From Streptomyces sclerotialus (GTDB taxonomy: Bacteria; Actinomycetota; Actinomycetes; Streptomycetales; Streptomycetaceae), in NCBI RefSeq assembly GCF_040907265.1, contig NZ_JBFOHP010000002.1:6014001-6078000 (forward strand): DNA of 64,000 bases, in the 5' to 3' direction. Position 1 is the first letter of the stretch; each line of letters begins with the position of its first letter. The notes beneath the pieces were generated by a model. It had not been told where the DNA came from, ran no database searches, and saw only the letters and a program-made list of their open reading frames with translations. Made by a program: the position numbers and the translations under genes. Shown here one piece after another: positions 30,058-38,647 of the stretch.

Positions 30058-32304
30058 TCAGGAGCCGGTCAACAGGACGGACGACACACGCAGCCCGCGT
30101 AGCGGACCAGGTCCAGATGGACCCTGCGCCAGAAGTGCGAGTCGGTGTCTGTCACGCTCCGTAGTGAAGCATGGCGCGCAGGCACGGTCAACCGTGATAC
30201 CCCTCCCCGGGCGCCCGGCCGACACCGCCACGCCCCCGGGCGCCGGGGTGACACCGCCACGCCCCCGGACGCTCGGGCGCGTCCCCCGCCCCGAAATGGC
30301 CGCCCTGAACGCGCCCTGAATGCGCCGTCCCGACCTCACCGTCCGGATGCCGGAGGTGTGTGCGGCGGCACGTCGTACGCCCCCCTCTCTTCTCCGGCTG
30401 CGTCCCCGCCAGGGGCGTCCTTTCCGGGGGCGTCGCTTCGGGCCGCGTCCGCAGGTACGTCGTCGGCCACGTCCCCGGTCACCTCGCCCGTCCCGGCCCC
30501 GTCGACCTCCCCCCGTGTCCACGACCGCACCCGCCCGCTCTCCACCCCCGCGCAGCGCCTCCGCGCAGGCGCGGAGTTCGGCGGGGCGGACGCCGGCGAG
30601 GGCGGTGACGAGGTGGCCGTCGGGGCGGATCAGGAGCACGGTGTGGGCGGCGGCGCCCGGGTAGTCCTCCGCGACCAGGATCTCCGCGGGCAGTGGCAGC
30701 GCGGCCACCGCGTCGGCCAGCCGTGGCATGAGCCCGGCCGACATCCAGTGTTTGCGGTCCCACACCCCCGTGCCCGGCGCGACGAGGACGACCAGCAGGC
30801 CGTCCCCCAGCCGCTCGCGCAGCCGTACGGCCGAGCCGTCCGGTGCCGTCACCGTGACGTCCGCGACCGGCGCCCCTGGTGCGGTGTCCACCCGGACAGC
30901 GCCGTCCGGCGCGACGGCCGGGGCCAGCGGCGACCGGTCGTACACCGGGGCCGCGCCCAGCGGTCCGCGTCCCAGGTGCCCGTCCGTGAGCAGCGTCATC
31001 CGGCCGCGTCCGGCCGCCGTGACCACGCCCCGCAGCCGCCGCCCCCGGGCGCCGCCGTCCCGCAGGAGTGGCAGCGCCTGGTCCGCGGCGCGCAGCCGGG
31101 CGGCGACGGCGTTCCTGCGCTCCGTCTGGTAGCTGTCCAGCAGCGTGTCGGACGGGCCGTGGTGCCAGACGGCGGCCAGCTTCCAGGCGAGGTTCTCGGC
31201 GTCCCGCAGGCCCTCGTCCAGGCCCTGTGTGCCCAGCGCGCCGAGCAGATGCGCGGCGTCCCCGGCGAGGAAGGCCCGCCCGGAGCGCCAGCGCCTGGCC
31301 AGCCGGTGGTGGACCGTGTGGACACCGGTGTCGAGCAGTTCGTACGGAGGGACGAGTGAGCCGTTCCCCGGGGCGCTCGGGTCCTCTTCGAAGGCGCGGG
31401 AGGCGCTCCCTTCAGGTGCCGCGGCCCCGTCCGTACGCGGCTCCGTCCAGCCCGCCAGTGTGTCCCTGATGCGCGCCACCAGTGCGTCCGGGGTGACCAG
31501 GTCGCGGCCCGGCGGCAGCAGCCAGTCCAGCCGCCAGACGCCGTCCGGGAGGGGGCGGGCCGTCACTTCGCCGGCCGGCCCGCCCCTGACGCCGGTCCTG
31601 CCCGTTCCGGCGGCGCCGCGGCGTGGGGGCGCGCGGTGCAGCAGGGCCTCGCCGGGCCAGGGGAGTTCGGTGCGCAGGGCGGCGACGGCGTGCCGTTCGA
31701 CGGCGGTGCGCCCGGGGAATCGGATGTCCAGGAGCTTGCGTACGGTCGATCGGGGGCCGTCGCAGCCGATGAGGTAACTGCCCCGCCACCACGTGCCCTT
31801 GGGGCCGCGGGTGTGTACGCCTACCCCGTCGCGGTCCTGGGCCAGCTCGATGACGCGGCTGTCGGTGACGACCTGGACGAGCGGTTCACGGTCGAGGGCG
31901 TCGCGGAGGGCGCGTGTCAGGGCGTGTTGGGGTACGTGCACGGGCGAGAGGGGGGCGTGCGAGCCGTCGCTGCCGGGCTCGGCGACGTAACCGCTGCCGT
32001 CGGCTTCCTCGGTCGTGAGCGCGACGGCCCCCGTGGCCGCGAAGACGACCCGGTCCAGCAGCCGGCGGCGCTGGACCGTGCGCCAGGCCGCCCAGCGGGT
32101 GCCCTCGGCGCCCAGGGTCTCGGCGCAGCCCAGCCGGGCCAGGAAGGCGGCGGTGTCGGGGCGGAGTACGGCGGTGCGGGCGGGCCGTACCTCGTCGCGG
32201 CCGTCGGTCTCGTCCAGCACGATGCAGGGGACGCCGAGGCGTGCGAGGGCGACGGCGAGGGAGAGGCCGACCGGGCCGGCCCCGGCCACGATCACCGGGT
32301 CCAC
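30058..32304 (-). CDS. FAD-dependent monooxygenase, probably frameshifted near its 3' end
   Basis: PHBH/UbiH-type flavin hydroxylase: GAGPVGLSLAVALARLG (FAD GxGxxG), LIGCDGPRSTVRKLL (DG motif), AFLAGDAAHLLGALGTQGLD (GD motif) and a C-terminal thioredoxin-like domain. Such enzymes hydroxylate aromatics with NAD(P)H and O2. The GTG at 32304 has GGGGAG upstream; 107 upstream codons are not family-like. After about residue 585 the literal frame becomes Arg/Gly-rich for 160 residues and runs through the leader-peptide gene, while another frame continues as a normal acidic tail to 30336. I infer a one-base change in the C5 run at 30545-30549. Substrate unknown. Confidence 0.72.
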   Translation of the reverse strand: MDPVIVAGAGPVGLSLAVALARLGVPCIVLDETDGRDEVRPARTAVLRPDTAAFLARLGCAETLGAEGTRWAAWRTVQRRRLLDRVVFAATGAVALTTEEADGSGYVAEPGSDGSHAPLSPVHVPQHALTRALRDALDREPLVQVVTDSRVIELAQDRDGVGVHTRGPKGTWWRGSYLIGCDGPRSTVRKLLDIRFPGRTAVERHAVAALRTELPWPGEALLHRAPPRRGAAGTGRTGVRGGPAGEVTARPLPDGVWRLDWLLPPGRDLVTPDALVARIRDTLAGWTEPRTDGAAAPEGSASRAFEEDPSAPGNGSLVPPYELLDTGVHTVHHRLARRWRSGRAFLAGDAAHLLGALGTQGLDEGLRDAENLAWKLAAVWHHGPSDTLLDSYQTERRNAVAARLRAADQALPLLRDGGARGRRLRGVVTAAGRGRMTLLTDGHLGRGPLGAAPVYDRSPLAPAVAPDGAVRVDTAPGAPVADVTVTAPDGSAVRLRERLGDGLLVVLVAPGTGVWDRKHWMSAGLMPRLADAVAALPLPAEILVAEDYPGAAAHTVLLIRPDGHLVTALAGVRPAELRACAEALRGGGERAGAVVDTGGGRRGRDGRGDRGRGRRRTCGRGPKRRPRKGRPWRGRSRRREGGVRRAAAHTSGIRTVRSGRRIQGAFRAAISGRGTRPSVRGRGGVTPAPGGVAVSAGRPGRGITVDRACAPCFTTERDRHRLALLAQGPSGPGPLRGLRVSSVLLTGS
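30069..30155 (-). CDS. Putative regulatory leader peptide (28 residues, Cys at the end)
   Basis: VTDTDSHFWRRVHLDLVRYA followed by GCVCRPSC. The RR-x-HLDL-x-R-x-AGCVCR pattern is that of the short leader peptides that precede sulfur-metabolism genes in Streptomyces. Three Cys codons among the last eight make a plausible ribosome-stalling sensor of cysteine. The GTG at 30155 lies 7 bases after a good -10, so the mRNA is probably leaderless. The GTG also overlaps the stop of a six-codon ATG frame beginning at 30172. Cysteine dioxygenase and rhodanese follow on the same strand. Confidence 0.68.
   Translation of the reverse strand: MTDTDSHFWRRVHLDLVRYAGCVCRPSC
30163..30191 (-). promoter_or_regulatory. 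Candidate promoter of the leader peptide/cysteine dioxygenase operon
   Basis: On the minus strand, TTGACC (30191-30186) and TTCACT (30168-30163) are 17 bases apart. The -10 ends 7 bases before the leader GTG, which predicts transcription starting at or beside the GTG. Confidence 0.55.
30336..30545 (-). other. Likely true C-terminal coding tail of the monooxygenase, in a shifted frame
   Basis: In the neighbouring frame, ESGRVRSWTRGEVDGAGTGE and a further 40 Asp/Ala/Gly/Pro-rich residues run to a stop at 30336. Third-position G/C is high here, and the composition is typical of a Streptomyces disordered tail, unlike the Arg-rich literal frame. Joined at the C-run it would give a protein of about 655 residues. 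Confidence 0.5.
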
Positions 32305-32592
32305 GATGCTCCCCGGAAGCGCAGGTGTGCGGCACGCGTCGCCGGTCCGGCGGTACCCGGGGCGGGCGCCCGGCGGCCGGCCGATGCTCTCGCGATGCCG
32401 CCGGAAGGCCCGGGTAGCCCCCCTGCAAGCGCCTGAAGGGGCCACGCGGCAGCCCGTACCGGGCGGCGCGAGCTGAACTGACCGGGGCTCAGCCGCAGGT
32501 TCTTGCGGGTCGTACGGGAACTGGCAGTTGAGGCCCGGTGCGCGATCACACAGCGTATGCAACCTAGTGCGGGTGTGCCGCGTCAAGTGACA

Positions 32593-32620
32593 GAGGCAGC
32601 GGCGCCCGCGCCGCTGCCTC
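32593..32620. terminator. Terminator hairpin downstream of gluD
   Basis: A perfect 13-base inverted repeat pairs 32593-32605 with 32608-32620 (in practice 12 bp with a 4-base loop), 68 bases past the gluD stop. The rest of the gap 32305-32687 shows no convincing gene; the 5' region of the monooxygenase lies in it. Confidence 0.75.
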
Positions 32621-32687
32621 CGCAACCTTTCATGCCGTCAGTCGACGACCGTGCTCCGGGAGAAGGCCCGCACCAGGAGGTGCCGGA

Positions 32688-33623
32688 TCAACCGGTCTTG
32701 TCCACCGGGCCCGGGGTCGTCGCCCCGTCGATGGCGCCCATCGCGTCGCCGGCCGTCACTGCCTGCCCCGCCTCGGCGACCGCGATGCCGGTTTTGGCGC
32801 GGCGGCCGCGGCGCTCGATCCAGTTGGCGAGCGCGGAGAGCGCGAGGCACATGGCGACGTAGATGACACCGCCGGCCACGATCAGGGGGAGGTAGGTGTC
32901 CTGCTCGTTGATGGTGGTGTTCTGTGCCATCAGGCGCAGCGTGTACAGCAGCTCTTCGTAGGTGATGACGAAGCCCAGCGAGGTGTCCTTCAGGGTCACC
33001 ACGAGCTGGCTGATGATCGTCGGCAGCATCGCCCGGATCGCCTGCGGCATCAGGACCGTCGTCATGACCTGGGTCTTGCGCATGCCGATCGCGTACGCCG
33101 CCTCGCGCTGGCCCTTGGGTACGGCGTTGATGCCCGCCCGGAGGACCTCGGCCTGTACCGAGCCGTTGTAGACCGTCAGGCCGATCACCAGGGCCCAGAA
33201 CTGGGTGCCCTCACCGGTGAAGCCCAGCTCGGACTGGTAGCTGAGGAAGAGCACCCACAGGGCGTAAATGGTGATCAGGAGCGGGATGGCGCGGAAGAGC
33301 TCGATGAAGCCGGTGGCCAGCCAGCGGACCGGCTTGTGGTCGGAGAGCCGGCCGACGGCGAGCAGGACGCCGAGCACCAGCGACAGGACCGCGGCCACCG
33401 CGAAGACCTGGAGGGTGGTCAGGACGCCGTTGAGGATGTTGGTGCGGACGTTCGCGTAGTTGAGGATGTCCCACAGTTCGGGGTTGAGCTGCCCCTTGGC
33501 GTCCAGGCGGAGCACGGCGAAGACGAGCAGCCCGAGGATGGCGAGCGAGCCGACCACGGCGTAGACGCGGTTGCGCACCTTGGCCTTGGGGCCGGGAGCG
33601 TCGTAGAGAACACTGGCGGTCAT
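32688..33623 (-). CDS. gluD: Glutamate ABC transporter permease GluD
   Basis: 311 residues, a HisM/GlnP-type inner-membrane permease with about six helices and the EAA loop EVLRAGINAVPKGQREAAYA then IGMRKTQVM. Pairs with GluC to form the channel for glutamate uptake. The ATG (complement 33621-33623) overlaps the gluC stop (ATGA). The C-terminal 45 residues are a hydrophilic Ala/Gly/Thr tail beyond the usual family end. Confidence 0.92.
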   Translation of the reverse strand: MTASVLYDAPGPKAKVRNRVYAVVGSLAILGLLVFAVLRLDAKGQLNPELWDILNYANVRTNILNGVLTTLQVFAVAAVLSLVLGVLLAVGRLSDHKPVRWLATGFIELFRAIPLLITIYALWVLFLSYQSELGFTGEGTQFWALVIGLTVYNGSVQAEVLRAGINAVPKGQREAAYAIGMRKTQVMTTVLMPQAIRAMLPTIISQLVVTLKDTSLGFVITYEELLYTLRLMAQNTTINEQDTYLPLIVAGGVIYVAMCLALSALANWIERRGRRAKTGIAVAEAGQAVTAGDAMGAIDGATTPGPVDKTG

Positions 33624-34267
33624 CGGGCCACCTCCAGGCGGCGCTCCAGCAGCCGGAAGACGCCGCTGATGGTGAAGGTGATCACGAGGTAGGCGAGGGC
33701 GATCCACAGGAAGATCCACCCGATGGCGAAGCCCTTGTCGCTCAGCAGCTTGGAAACGTTGAACAATTCGGTGTTGCTGAACGCGCCGGCGATCGCGGAG
33801 TTCTTCGTCAGCGCGATGAATATGCTGCTCAGCGGCGGGATGACGGTACGGGTGGCCTGCGGCAGGACGATCATGCGCAGGGTCTGCATGAAGGTCATGC
33901 CGATACTGCGGGCCGCTTCGGCCTGGCCCAGCGGCACGGTGCTGATGCCCGAGCGCACCGCCTCGCACACGAAGGACGAGGTGTAGAAGCCCAGCGCGAG
34001 CGTGGCGAGCACGAAGGGGCTGATGCCGGGGAAGAGGATCAGCGGTACGACGAAGAACGCGACCAGGAAGAGCAGCGTCAGCGGGGTGTTGCGCAGGAGG
34101 GTCACCCAGGCCGTGCCGAAGGCCCGCAGCGGCGGTACGGGTGAGACGCGGAAGCCGGCCATGAGGATGCCCAGAACGAGGGCGAGCGCCGCGCTGGCCG
34201 CGGTGAGCGCGATGGTCCCCAGGAAGCCGTCGCGGAACTCTGGTAGGTGATCGAGGAGTACGTTCAT
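33620..34267 (-). CDS. gluC: Glutamate ABC transporter permease GluC
   Basis: 215 residues, about five helices, EAA motif EAVRSGISTVPLGQAEAARS then IGMTFMQTL. Membrane partner of GluD. The ATG is at complement 34265-34267; the longer frame upstream lacks support. It is separated from gluB by 126 bases containing a hairpin, and overlaps gluD by 4 bases. Confidence 0.92.
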   Translation of the reverse strand: MNVLLDHLPEFRDGFLGTIALTAASAALALVLGILMAGFRVSPVPPLRAFGTAWVTLLRNTPLTLLFLVAFFVVPLILFPGISPFVLATLALGFYTSSFVCEAVRSGISTVPLGQAEAARSIGMTFMQTLRMIVLPQATRTVIPPLSSIFIALTKNSAIAGAFSNTELFNVSKLLSDKGFAIGWIFLWIALAYLVITFTISGVFRLLERRLEVAR

Positions 34268-34315
34268 GGGGTCTCCGCGGTTGCGGTCAGAAGGAGGCGG
34301 CGGACGGGCGCGCGG

Positions 34316-34359
34316 GACCGCGCCCCGTACACCCACCGCGGCGGGCGTACGGGGCGGTC
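34316..34359 (-). promoter_or_regulatory. Intercistronic hairpin between gluB and gluC
   Basis: 34316-34330 pairs with 34347-34359 except for a two-base bulge, giving a 13-bp imperfect stem. Hairpins after binding-protein genes commonly protect that mRNA or partly terminate transcription, so that the binding protein exceeds the permeases. Confidence 0.5.
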
Positions 34360-34393
34360 GGTGAGGCGGTTGGCGTAGGGAGCGCGGGGCGCG

Positions 34394-35302
34394 TCAGTAA
34401 CGGGGCAGCGGCGTCTTCGGCTCTTCGTACGCGGAGCCGGACTTGCCCAGCGTGCCTTCGTACGCCTTCTTGTAGTCGCCGTTCTCGATGTGCGCTTCGA
34501 TGGCCTTGGAGATGGCCTCGCGCAGCTCCTTGTCGTCCTTGTTCATGCCGACGCCGTAGGGCTCCTCGGTGAACGGCTTGCCGACGACCTTCAGCTTGCT
34601 CGGGCGCTCGGCGGCGTAGCCCTTGAGGATCGCGTCGTCGGTGGTGACCGCGTCGACCTGGCCGTCCAGCAGCGACTTGACGCAGTCGGAGTACTTGCCG
34701 AGCTCGGTGGTCTCGGCGCCGTACTTCGCCTTCTTGATCTCCTGGAGCGGAGTGGAGCCGACGATCGAGCAGACCTTCTTGCCCTTGACCTTGTCGGGTC
34801 CGGTGATCGCCTTCTCGTCCTTGCGGACCAGGAGGTCGGCGCCGGCCACGTAGTACGGGCCCGCGAAGCCGACCTGCTTCTTGCGCTCGTCGTTGATCGT
34901 GTACGTACCGACGTAGTAGTCGACCTGGCCCTTGGAGATCGAGGTCTCGCGGACGTTGGAGTCGACCGTCTTGAACTCGATCTGCTTCGTGGAGAAGCCG
35001 AGGTCGGCGGCGATCATCTTCGCGATCTCGATGTCGAAACCGGTCCGCTTGCCGTCGGAGTCCTGGAAGCCGAGGAACGGCTGGTCCGCCTTCGCACCGA
35101 TGATGATCTTGCCCCGCTGCTGCGCCTTCTTCAGCGTCGGCGAGTCGAGCTTCACGTCCTTCGCGACCTTGTAGTCGCCGCTGAAGACCTTCTCGCCCTT
35201 GGGCTTGTCACCGGCCGTACCGGACTTGCCGCCGCACGCCGTGGCCGTCGCGGTCAGGGCGAGCACCACCGTGGCCGCAGCGGCCGTCTTACGCATCCTC
35301 AT
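34394..35302 (-). CDS. gluB: Glutamate-binding lipoprotein GluB
   Basis: 302 residues. A signal peptide MRMRKTAAAATVVLALTATA is followed by a lipid-attachment Cys in TACGGKSG, then an SBP_bac_3 fold (KIIIGAKADQPFLGFQDSDG; FDIEIAKMIAADLGF; YYVGTYTINDERKKQVGFAG). It captures extracellular glutamate for GluCD. The ATG at 35302 has AAGGA upstream. Second gene of gluABCD, 54 bases after gluA. Confidence 0.93.
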   Translation of the reverse strand: MRMRKTAAAATVVLALTATATACGGKSGTAGDKPKGEKVFSGDYKVAKDVKLDSPTLKKAQQRGKIIIGAKADQPFLGFQDSDGKRTGFDIEIAKMIAADLGFSTKQIEFKTVDSNVRETSISKGQVDYYVGTYTINDERKKQVGFAGPYYVAGADLLVRKDEKAITGPDKVKGKKVCSIVGSTPLQEIKKAKYGAETTELGKYSDCVKSLLDGQVDAVTTDDAILKGYAAERPSKLKVVGKPFTEEPYGVGMNKDDKELREAISKAIEAHIENGDYKKAYEGTLGKSGSAYEEPKTPLPRY

Positions 35303-35356
35303 GGTGAAGTTCCTTCGGTTCAGCAGGTGTGGGCAGTCATCGGGGCCACTGCGGAA

Positions 35357-36145
35357 TCAGTGGTGCAGGATCTTGGACAGGAAGTCCTTGGCGCGGTCGC
35401 TGCGCGGGTTGTCGAAGAACTGCGTCGGCTCGGCCTCCTCGACGATCCGGCCGTCCGCCATGAAGACGACGCGGTTCGCCGCCGAGCGCGCGAAACCCAT
35501 CTCGTGCGTGACGACGACCATCGTCATGCCGTCCCGGGCGAGCTGCTGCATGACTTCCAGCACCTCGTTGATCATCTCTGGGTCCAGGGCCGAGGTCGGC
35601 TCGTCGAAGAGCATCACCTTCGGGTCCATCGCCAGCGCCCGGGCGATCGCCACGCGCTGCTGCTGGCCTCCTGAGAGCTGTGCGGGGTACTTGTCGGCCT
35701 GCGTGCCCACGCCCACCCGGTCCAGCAGCGCACGGGCCTTCTGCTCGGCCGCGCGCTTGTCCGCCTTGCGGACCTTCAGCTGGCCCAGCGTGACGTTCTC
35801 CAGGACCGTCTTGTGCGCGAAGAGGTTGAAGGACTGGAAGACCATGCCGACGTCGGCACGGAGCCGCGCCAGCTCCCGGCCCTCCTGGGGCAGCGGTTTG
35901 CCGTCGATGGTGATGTCCCCGGAGTCGACGGTCTCCAGTCGGTTGATCGTGCGGCACAGCGTCGACTTGCCGGACCCGGACGGGCCGATCACCACGACGA
36001 CCTCGCCGCGCTTGATCGTCAGGTCGATGTCCTGAAGCACGTGCAGCGCGCCGAAGTGCTTGTTGACGCCTGCCAGCACGACCAGATCGTCGTCCGCCGC
36101 CGGGGCGGGGCCCCCGGGGTCCTTGGTCACCGATACTTCGCTCAT
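35357..36145 (-). CDS. gluA: Glutamate ABC transporter ATPase GluA
   Basis: 262 residues. Walker [12 protein letters not shown]-loop [14 protein letters not shown], signature LSGGQQQR, Walker [15 protein letters not shown] and switch His in VVTHEMGFA: a complete polar-amino-acid importer ATPase. The ATG is at complement 36143-36145 with GAGGAGG and GGAG upstream; the longer frame to 36316 runs into the promoter region. First gene of the gluABCD operon. Confidence 0.93.
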   Translation of the reverse strand: MSEVSVTKDPGGPAPAADDDLVVLAGVNKHFGALHVLQDIDLTIKRGEVVVVIGPSGSGKSTLCRTINRLETVDSGDITIDGKPLPQEGRELARLRADVGMVFQSFNLFAHKTVLENVTLGQLKVRKADKRAAEQKARALLDRVGVGTQADKYPAQLSGGQQQRVAIARALAMDPKVMLFDEPTSALDPEMINEVLEVMQQLARDGMTMVVVTHEMGFARSAANRVVFMADGRIVEEAEPTQFFDNPRSDRAKDFLSKILHH

Positions 36146-36453
36146 CGGCGGGTAGCTCCGTCCTCCTCGGTTGAGAGGACAGTAGTGACGCACTGCGATC
36201 AGCGTCATTACATCTGAGCGGAAATTGAGCATAACGATCCGGCTGCAAAGGGACACTCTGGGTGAACGGGGCGCGGGGTGCGTGGACGCGTCCGGCGCCC
36301 GGTTTGCGGAGGGCAACGGTCCGTTCCCTACGGGCGGGTACCGGCTGCGTAACAGATGTCCTCACCGGCTCGGCTGCCTCTTGACGGGCCCGCCGTCGAT
36401 CGCGGTAGATGCCCTGATGGCCTGGGATGCGAGCCGGTGGAAGGGAGGGGCCG
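36146..36453. other. Divergent intergenic region between gluA and the response regulator
   Basis: About 308 bases that must hold both promoters. On the minus strand TGTAAT near 36206-36211 could be a gluA -10, but I find no matching -35. On the plus strand a GGAAGGGAGGGG run before 36454 is the regulator's ribosome binding site. No short gene or clear operator dyad was seen. Confidence 0.4.
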
Positions 36454-37173
36454 ATGCGGCTGCTGCTGGTGGAGGACGACAACCATGTCGCCGCCGCCCT
36501 GTCCGCGGTGCTTGCCAAGCACGGCTTCGAGGTGGTGCACGCGCGCAGCGGAGAAGAGGCGCTGCACGCGCTCGTACCGGACGCCGGGGAGCCCTTCGCG
36601 GTGGTCCTGCTCGACCTGGGCCTGCCCGACCAGGACGGATTCGAGGTCTGCGGCCGGATACGGAAGCTGACCAGCACGCCGGTGATCATGGTGACCGCGC
36701 GTTCCGACGTGCGCTCGCGGATCCACGGCCTGAACCTCGGCGCGGACGACTACGTGGTCAAGCCCTACGACACCGGTGAGCTGCTGGCCCGTATCCACGC
36801 GGTCAGCCGGCGCACCGTGCACGGCTCCGGGGAGCACGCGTCCGAAGAGGCGGCCGGCGAGCACCTGCTGCGGGTCGGCGCGATGACCATCGAACTGGCC
36901 ACCCGGCGGGTCTCGGTGGACGGCGGTACGGTCCCGCTGACCCGTAAGGAGTTCGACCTACTGGCGCTGCTCGCGCAGCGCCCGGGTGTGGTCTTCCGCA
37001 GGGAGCAGATCATCAGTGAGGTGTGGCGGACCAGTTGGGAGGGGACGGGGCGCACCCTGGAGGTGCACATCGCCTCGCTCCGCTCCAAGCTGCGCATGCC
37101 CGCGCTCATCGAGACGGTGCGCGGCGTCGGTTACCGGCTCGTGGCGCCCGCTCCCACGCCCCCGGCTCCCTGA
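36454..37173 (+). CDS. OmpR-family response regulator
   Basis: 239 residues: receiver (LLLVEDDNHVAAALSAVL, acceptor Asp in VVLLDLGLPDQDGF, Lys in VKPYDTGELLARI) and C-terminal winged helix (RKEFDLLALLAQRPGVVFRR; TLEVHIASLRSKL). The ATG at 36454 follows a strong GGAAGGGAGGGG. It lies divergent from gluABCD and 15 bases before the sensor kinase. In S. coelicolor the equivalent pair adjoins the glu operon, so control of glutamate uptake is a reasonable guess. Confidence 0.92.
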   Translation: MRLLLVEDDNHVAAALSAVLAKHGFEVVHARSGEEALHALVPDAGEPFAVVLLDLGLPDQDGFEVCGRIRKLTSTPVIMVTARSDVRSRIHGLNLGADDYVVKPYDTGELLARIHAVSRRTVHGSGEHASEEAAGEHLLRVGAMTIELATRRVSVDGGTVPLTRKEFDLLALLAQRPGVVFRREQIISEVWRTSWEGTGRTLEVHIASLRSKLRMPALIETVRGVGYRLVAPAPTPPAP

Positions 37174-37188
37174 CGGCCGCCCGGCACC

Positions 37189-38619
37189 GTGCGCACCCGC
37201 CTCCTCCCGCTCCTCATCGTCCTGCTGGCCGGTGTGCTGCTCGCGCTCGGCTTCCCGCTGGCCGGCAGCCAGGCGGCGGCCGAGCAGCAGCGGGTGGTGG
37301 TGGACCGGATCGACGACGCCGCGCGCTTCGCCTCACTGGCGCAGTTCGTCACCGCCCGCCCCGGTGCCGACGGGCGCGCCCCCGCGGACGACGAGCGGCT
37401 GAGCACACTCCGTACGGAGCTGCGGCGGTACCAGGACCTGTACGGCATCCGTGCCGGTGTCTTCTACCGTGACCGGACCCCGATGGCTGCCGCGCCCGCG
37501 GACTGGCGGGTACCGCGGTCGGGGGAGGGGCGGCAGGCCTTCGAAGAGGCGCTCGCCGGGCGGCGCAGCCACGACCCGCACCAGGCGTGGCCCTGGGACG
37601 ACCGCCGGCTGCCGGTCGCCTCGCCGGTCATCCGGGACGGCGACGTCGTCGCGGTGGTCTTCACCGACTCGCCCACCGGGCAGCTGCGGTCGCGGATCCT
37701 GCACCGCTGGCTGTGGCTGGCGGCCGGGGAGTCGCTGGCCATGCTGGTCGCCGTCGGGGCAGCGTTCCGGCTCACGGGGTGGGTGCTGCGGCCCGTACGG
37801 ACGCTGGACGCGGCCACCCACGACATCGCCACGGGTCGGATGAACTCCCGGGTCGTCGCCGGCTCCGGACCGCCGGAACTCCGTCGGCTGGCCCGGTCGT
37901 TCAACGAGATGGCGGACAACGTCGAGGACGTGCTGGAACAGCAGCGCGCCTTCGTCGCCGACGCCTCCCACCAGCTCCGCAATCCGCTCGCCGCCCTCCT
38001 CCTCCGCATCGAGCTCCTCGCGCTCGAACTCCCCGAGGACAACGAAGAGGTCGCCTCCGTCCGTACGGAGGGCAAGCGCCTCGCCCGGGTCCTGGACGGC
38101 CTGCTGGACCTGGCGCTGGCCGAGCACGTCCCCGCCGACCTGCAGCTCACCGACATCGCCGCGCTGGCCGCCGAGCGGGCCGGCGCCTGGCGCCCGCTGG
38201 CCGACGACAAGGGCGTGACGCTGCGGTACGAGGGACACGGCGCGGTCACCGGCTGGGCGGACCCGGTGGCGCTCTCCAGCGCCCTGGACGCGGTCGTCGA
38301 CAACGCCCTGAAGTTCACCCCCGCCGGGGAGGAGGTGACGGTCGCCGCGGCCCCCGACGGCGAGTGGGTCCGCATCACCGTCGCCGACCACGGGCCCGGC
38401 CTCACGGAGGAGGAACTGGAGCGCATCGGGGACCGCTTCTGGCGCAGCGGCCGCCACCAGAACGTCTCCGGATCCGGACTGGGCCTGTCGATCACCCGCG
38501 CCATGCTCGCCGCAGGGGGCGCGGAGATCTCCTACGCCCCGAACGCGCCACGCGGCCTGTGCGTCACTGTCACCGTCCCGCGCGACCGCCCGCACACCGA
38601 CGTGCCGGCGGCCCCCTGA
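37189..38619 (+). CDS. Sensor histidine kinase partnered with the OmpR-type regulator
   Basis: 476 residues. An N-terminal membrane helix (LLPLLIVLLAGVLLALGFPL), an extracytoplasmic sensor of about 130 residues, a second helix near 175-200, HAMP, the H-box VADASHQLRNPLAALL, and HATPase motifs (DNALKF, DHGPGL, GSGLGLSI). The GTG at 37189 lies 15 bases after the regulator. Its extracytoplasmic domain should bind or sense something outside; the downstream convergent gene encodes a TAXI ligand-binding protein. Confidence 0.92.
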   Translation: MRTRLLPLLIVLLAGVLLALGFPLAGSQAAAEQQRVVVDRIDDAARFASLAQFVTARPGADGRAPADDERLSTLRTELRRYQDLYGIRAGVFYRDRTPMAAAPADWRVPRSGEGRQAFEEALAGRRSHDPHQAWPWDDRRLPVASPVIRDGDVVAVVFTDSPTGQLRSRILHRWLWLAAGESLAMLVAVGAAFRLTGWVLRPVRTLDAATHDIATGRMNSRVVAGSGPPELRRLARSFNEMADNVEDVLEQQRAFVADASHQLRNPLAALLLRIELLALELPEDNEEVASVRTEGKRLARVLDGLLDLALAEHVPADLQLTDIAALAAERAGAWRPLADDKGVTLRYEGHGAVTGWADPVALSSALDAVVDNALKFTPAGEEVTVAAAPDGEWVRITVADHGPGLTEEELERIGDRFWRSGRHQNVSGSGLGLSITRAMLAAGGAEISYAPNAPRGLCVTVTVPRDRPHTDVPAAP

Positions 38620-38647
38620 CGGCCCCGCCAGGCGCCGTCACGGACCC

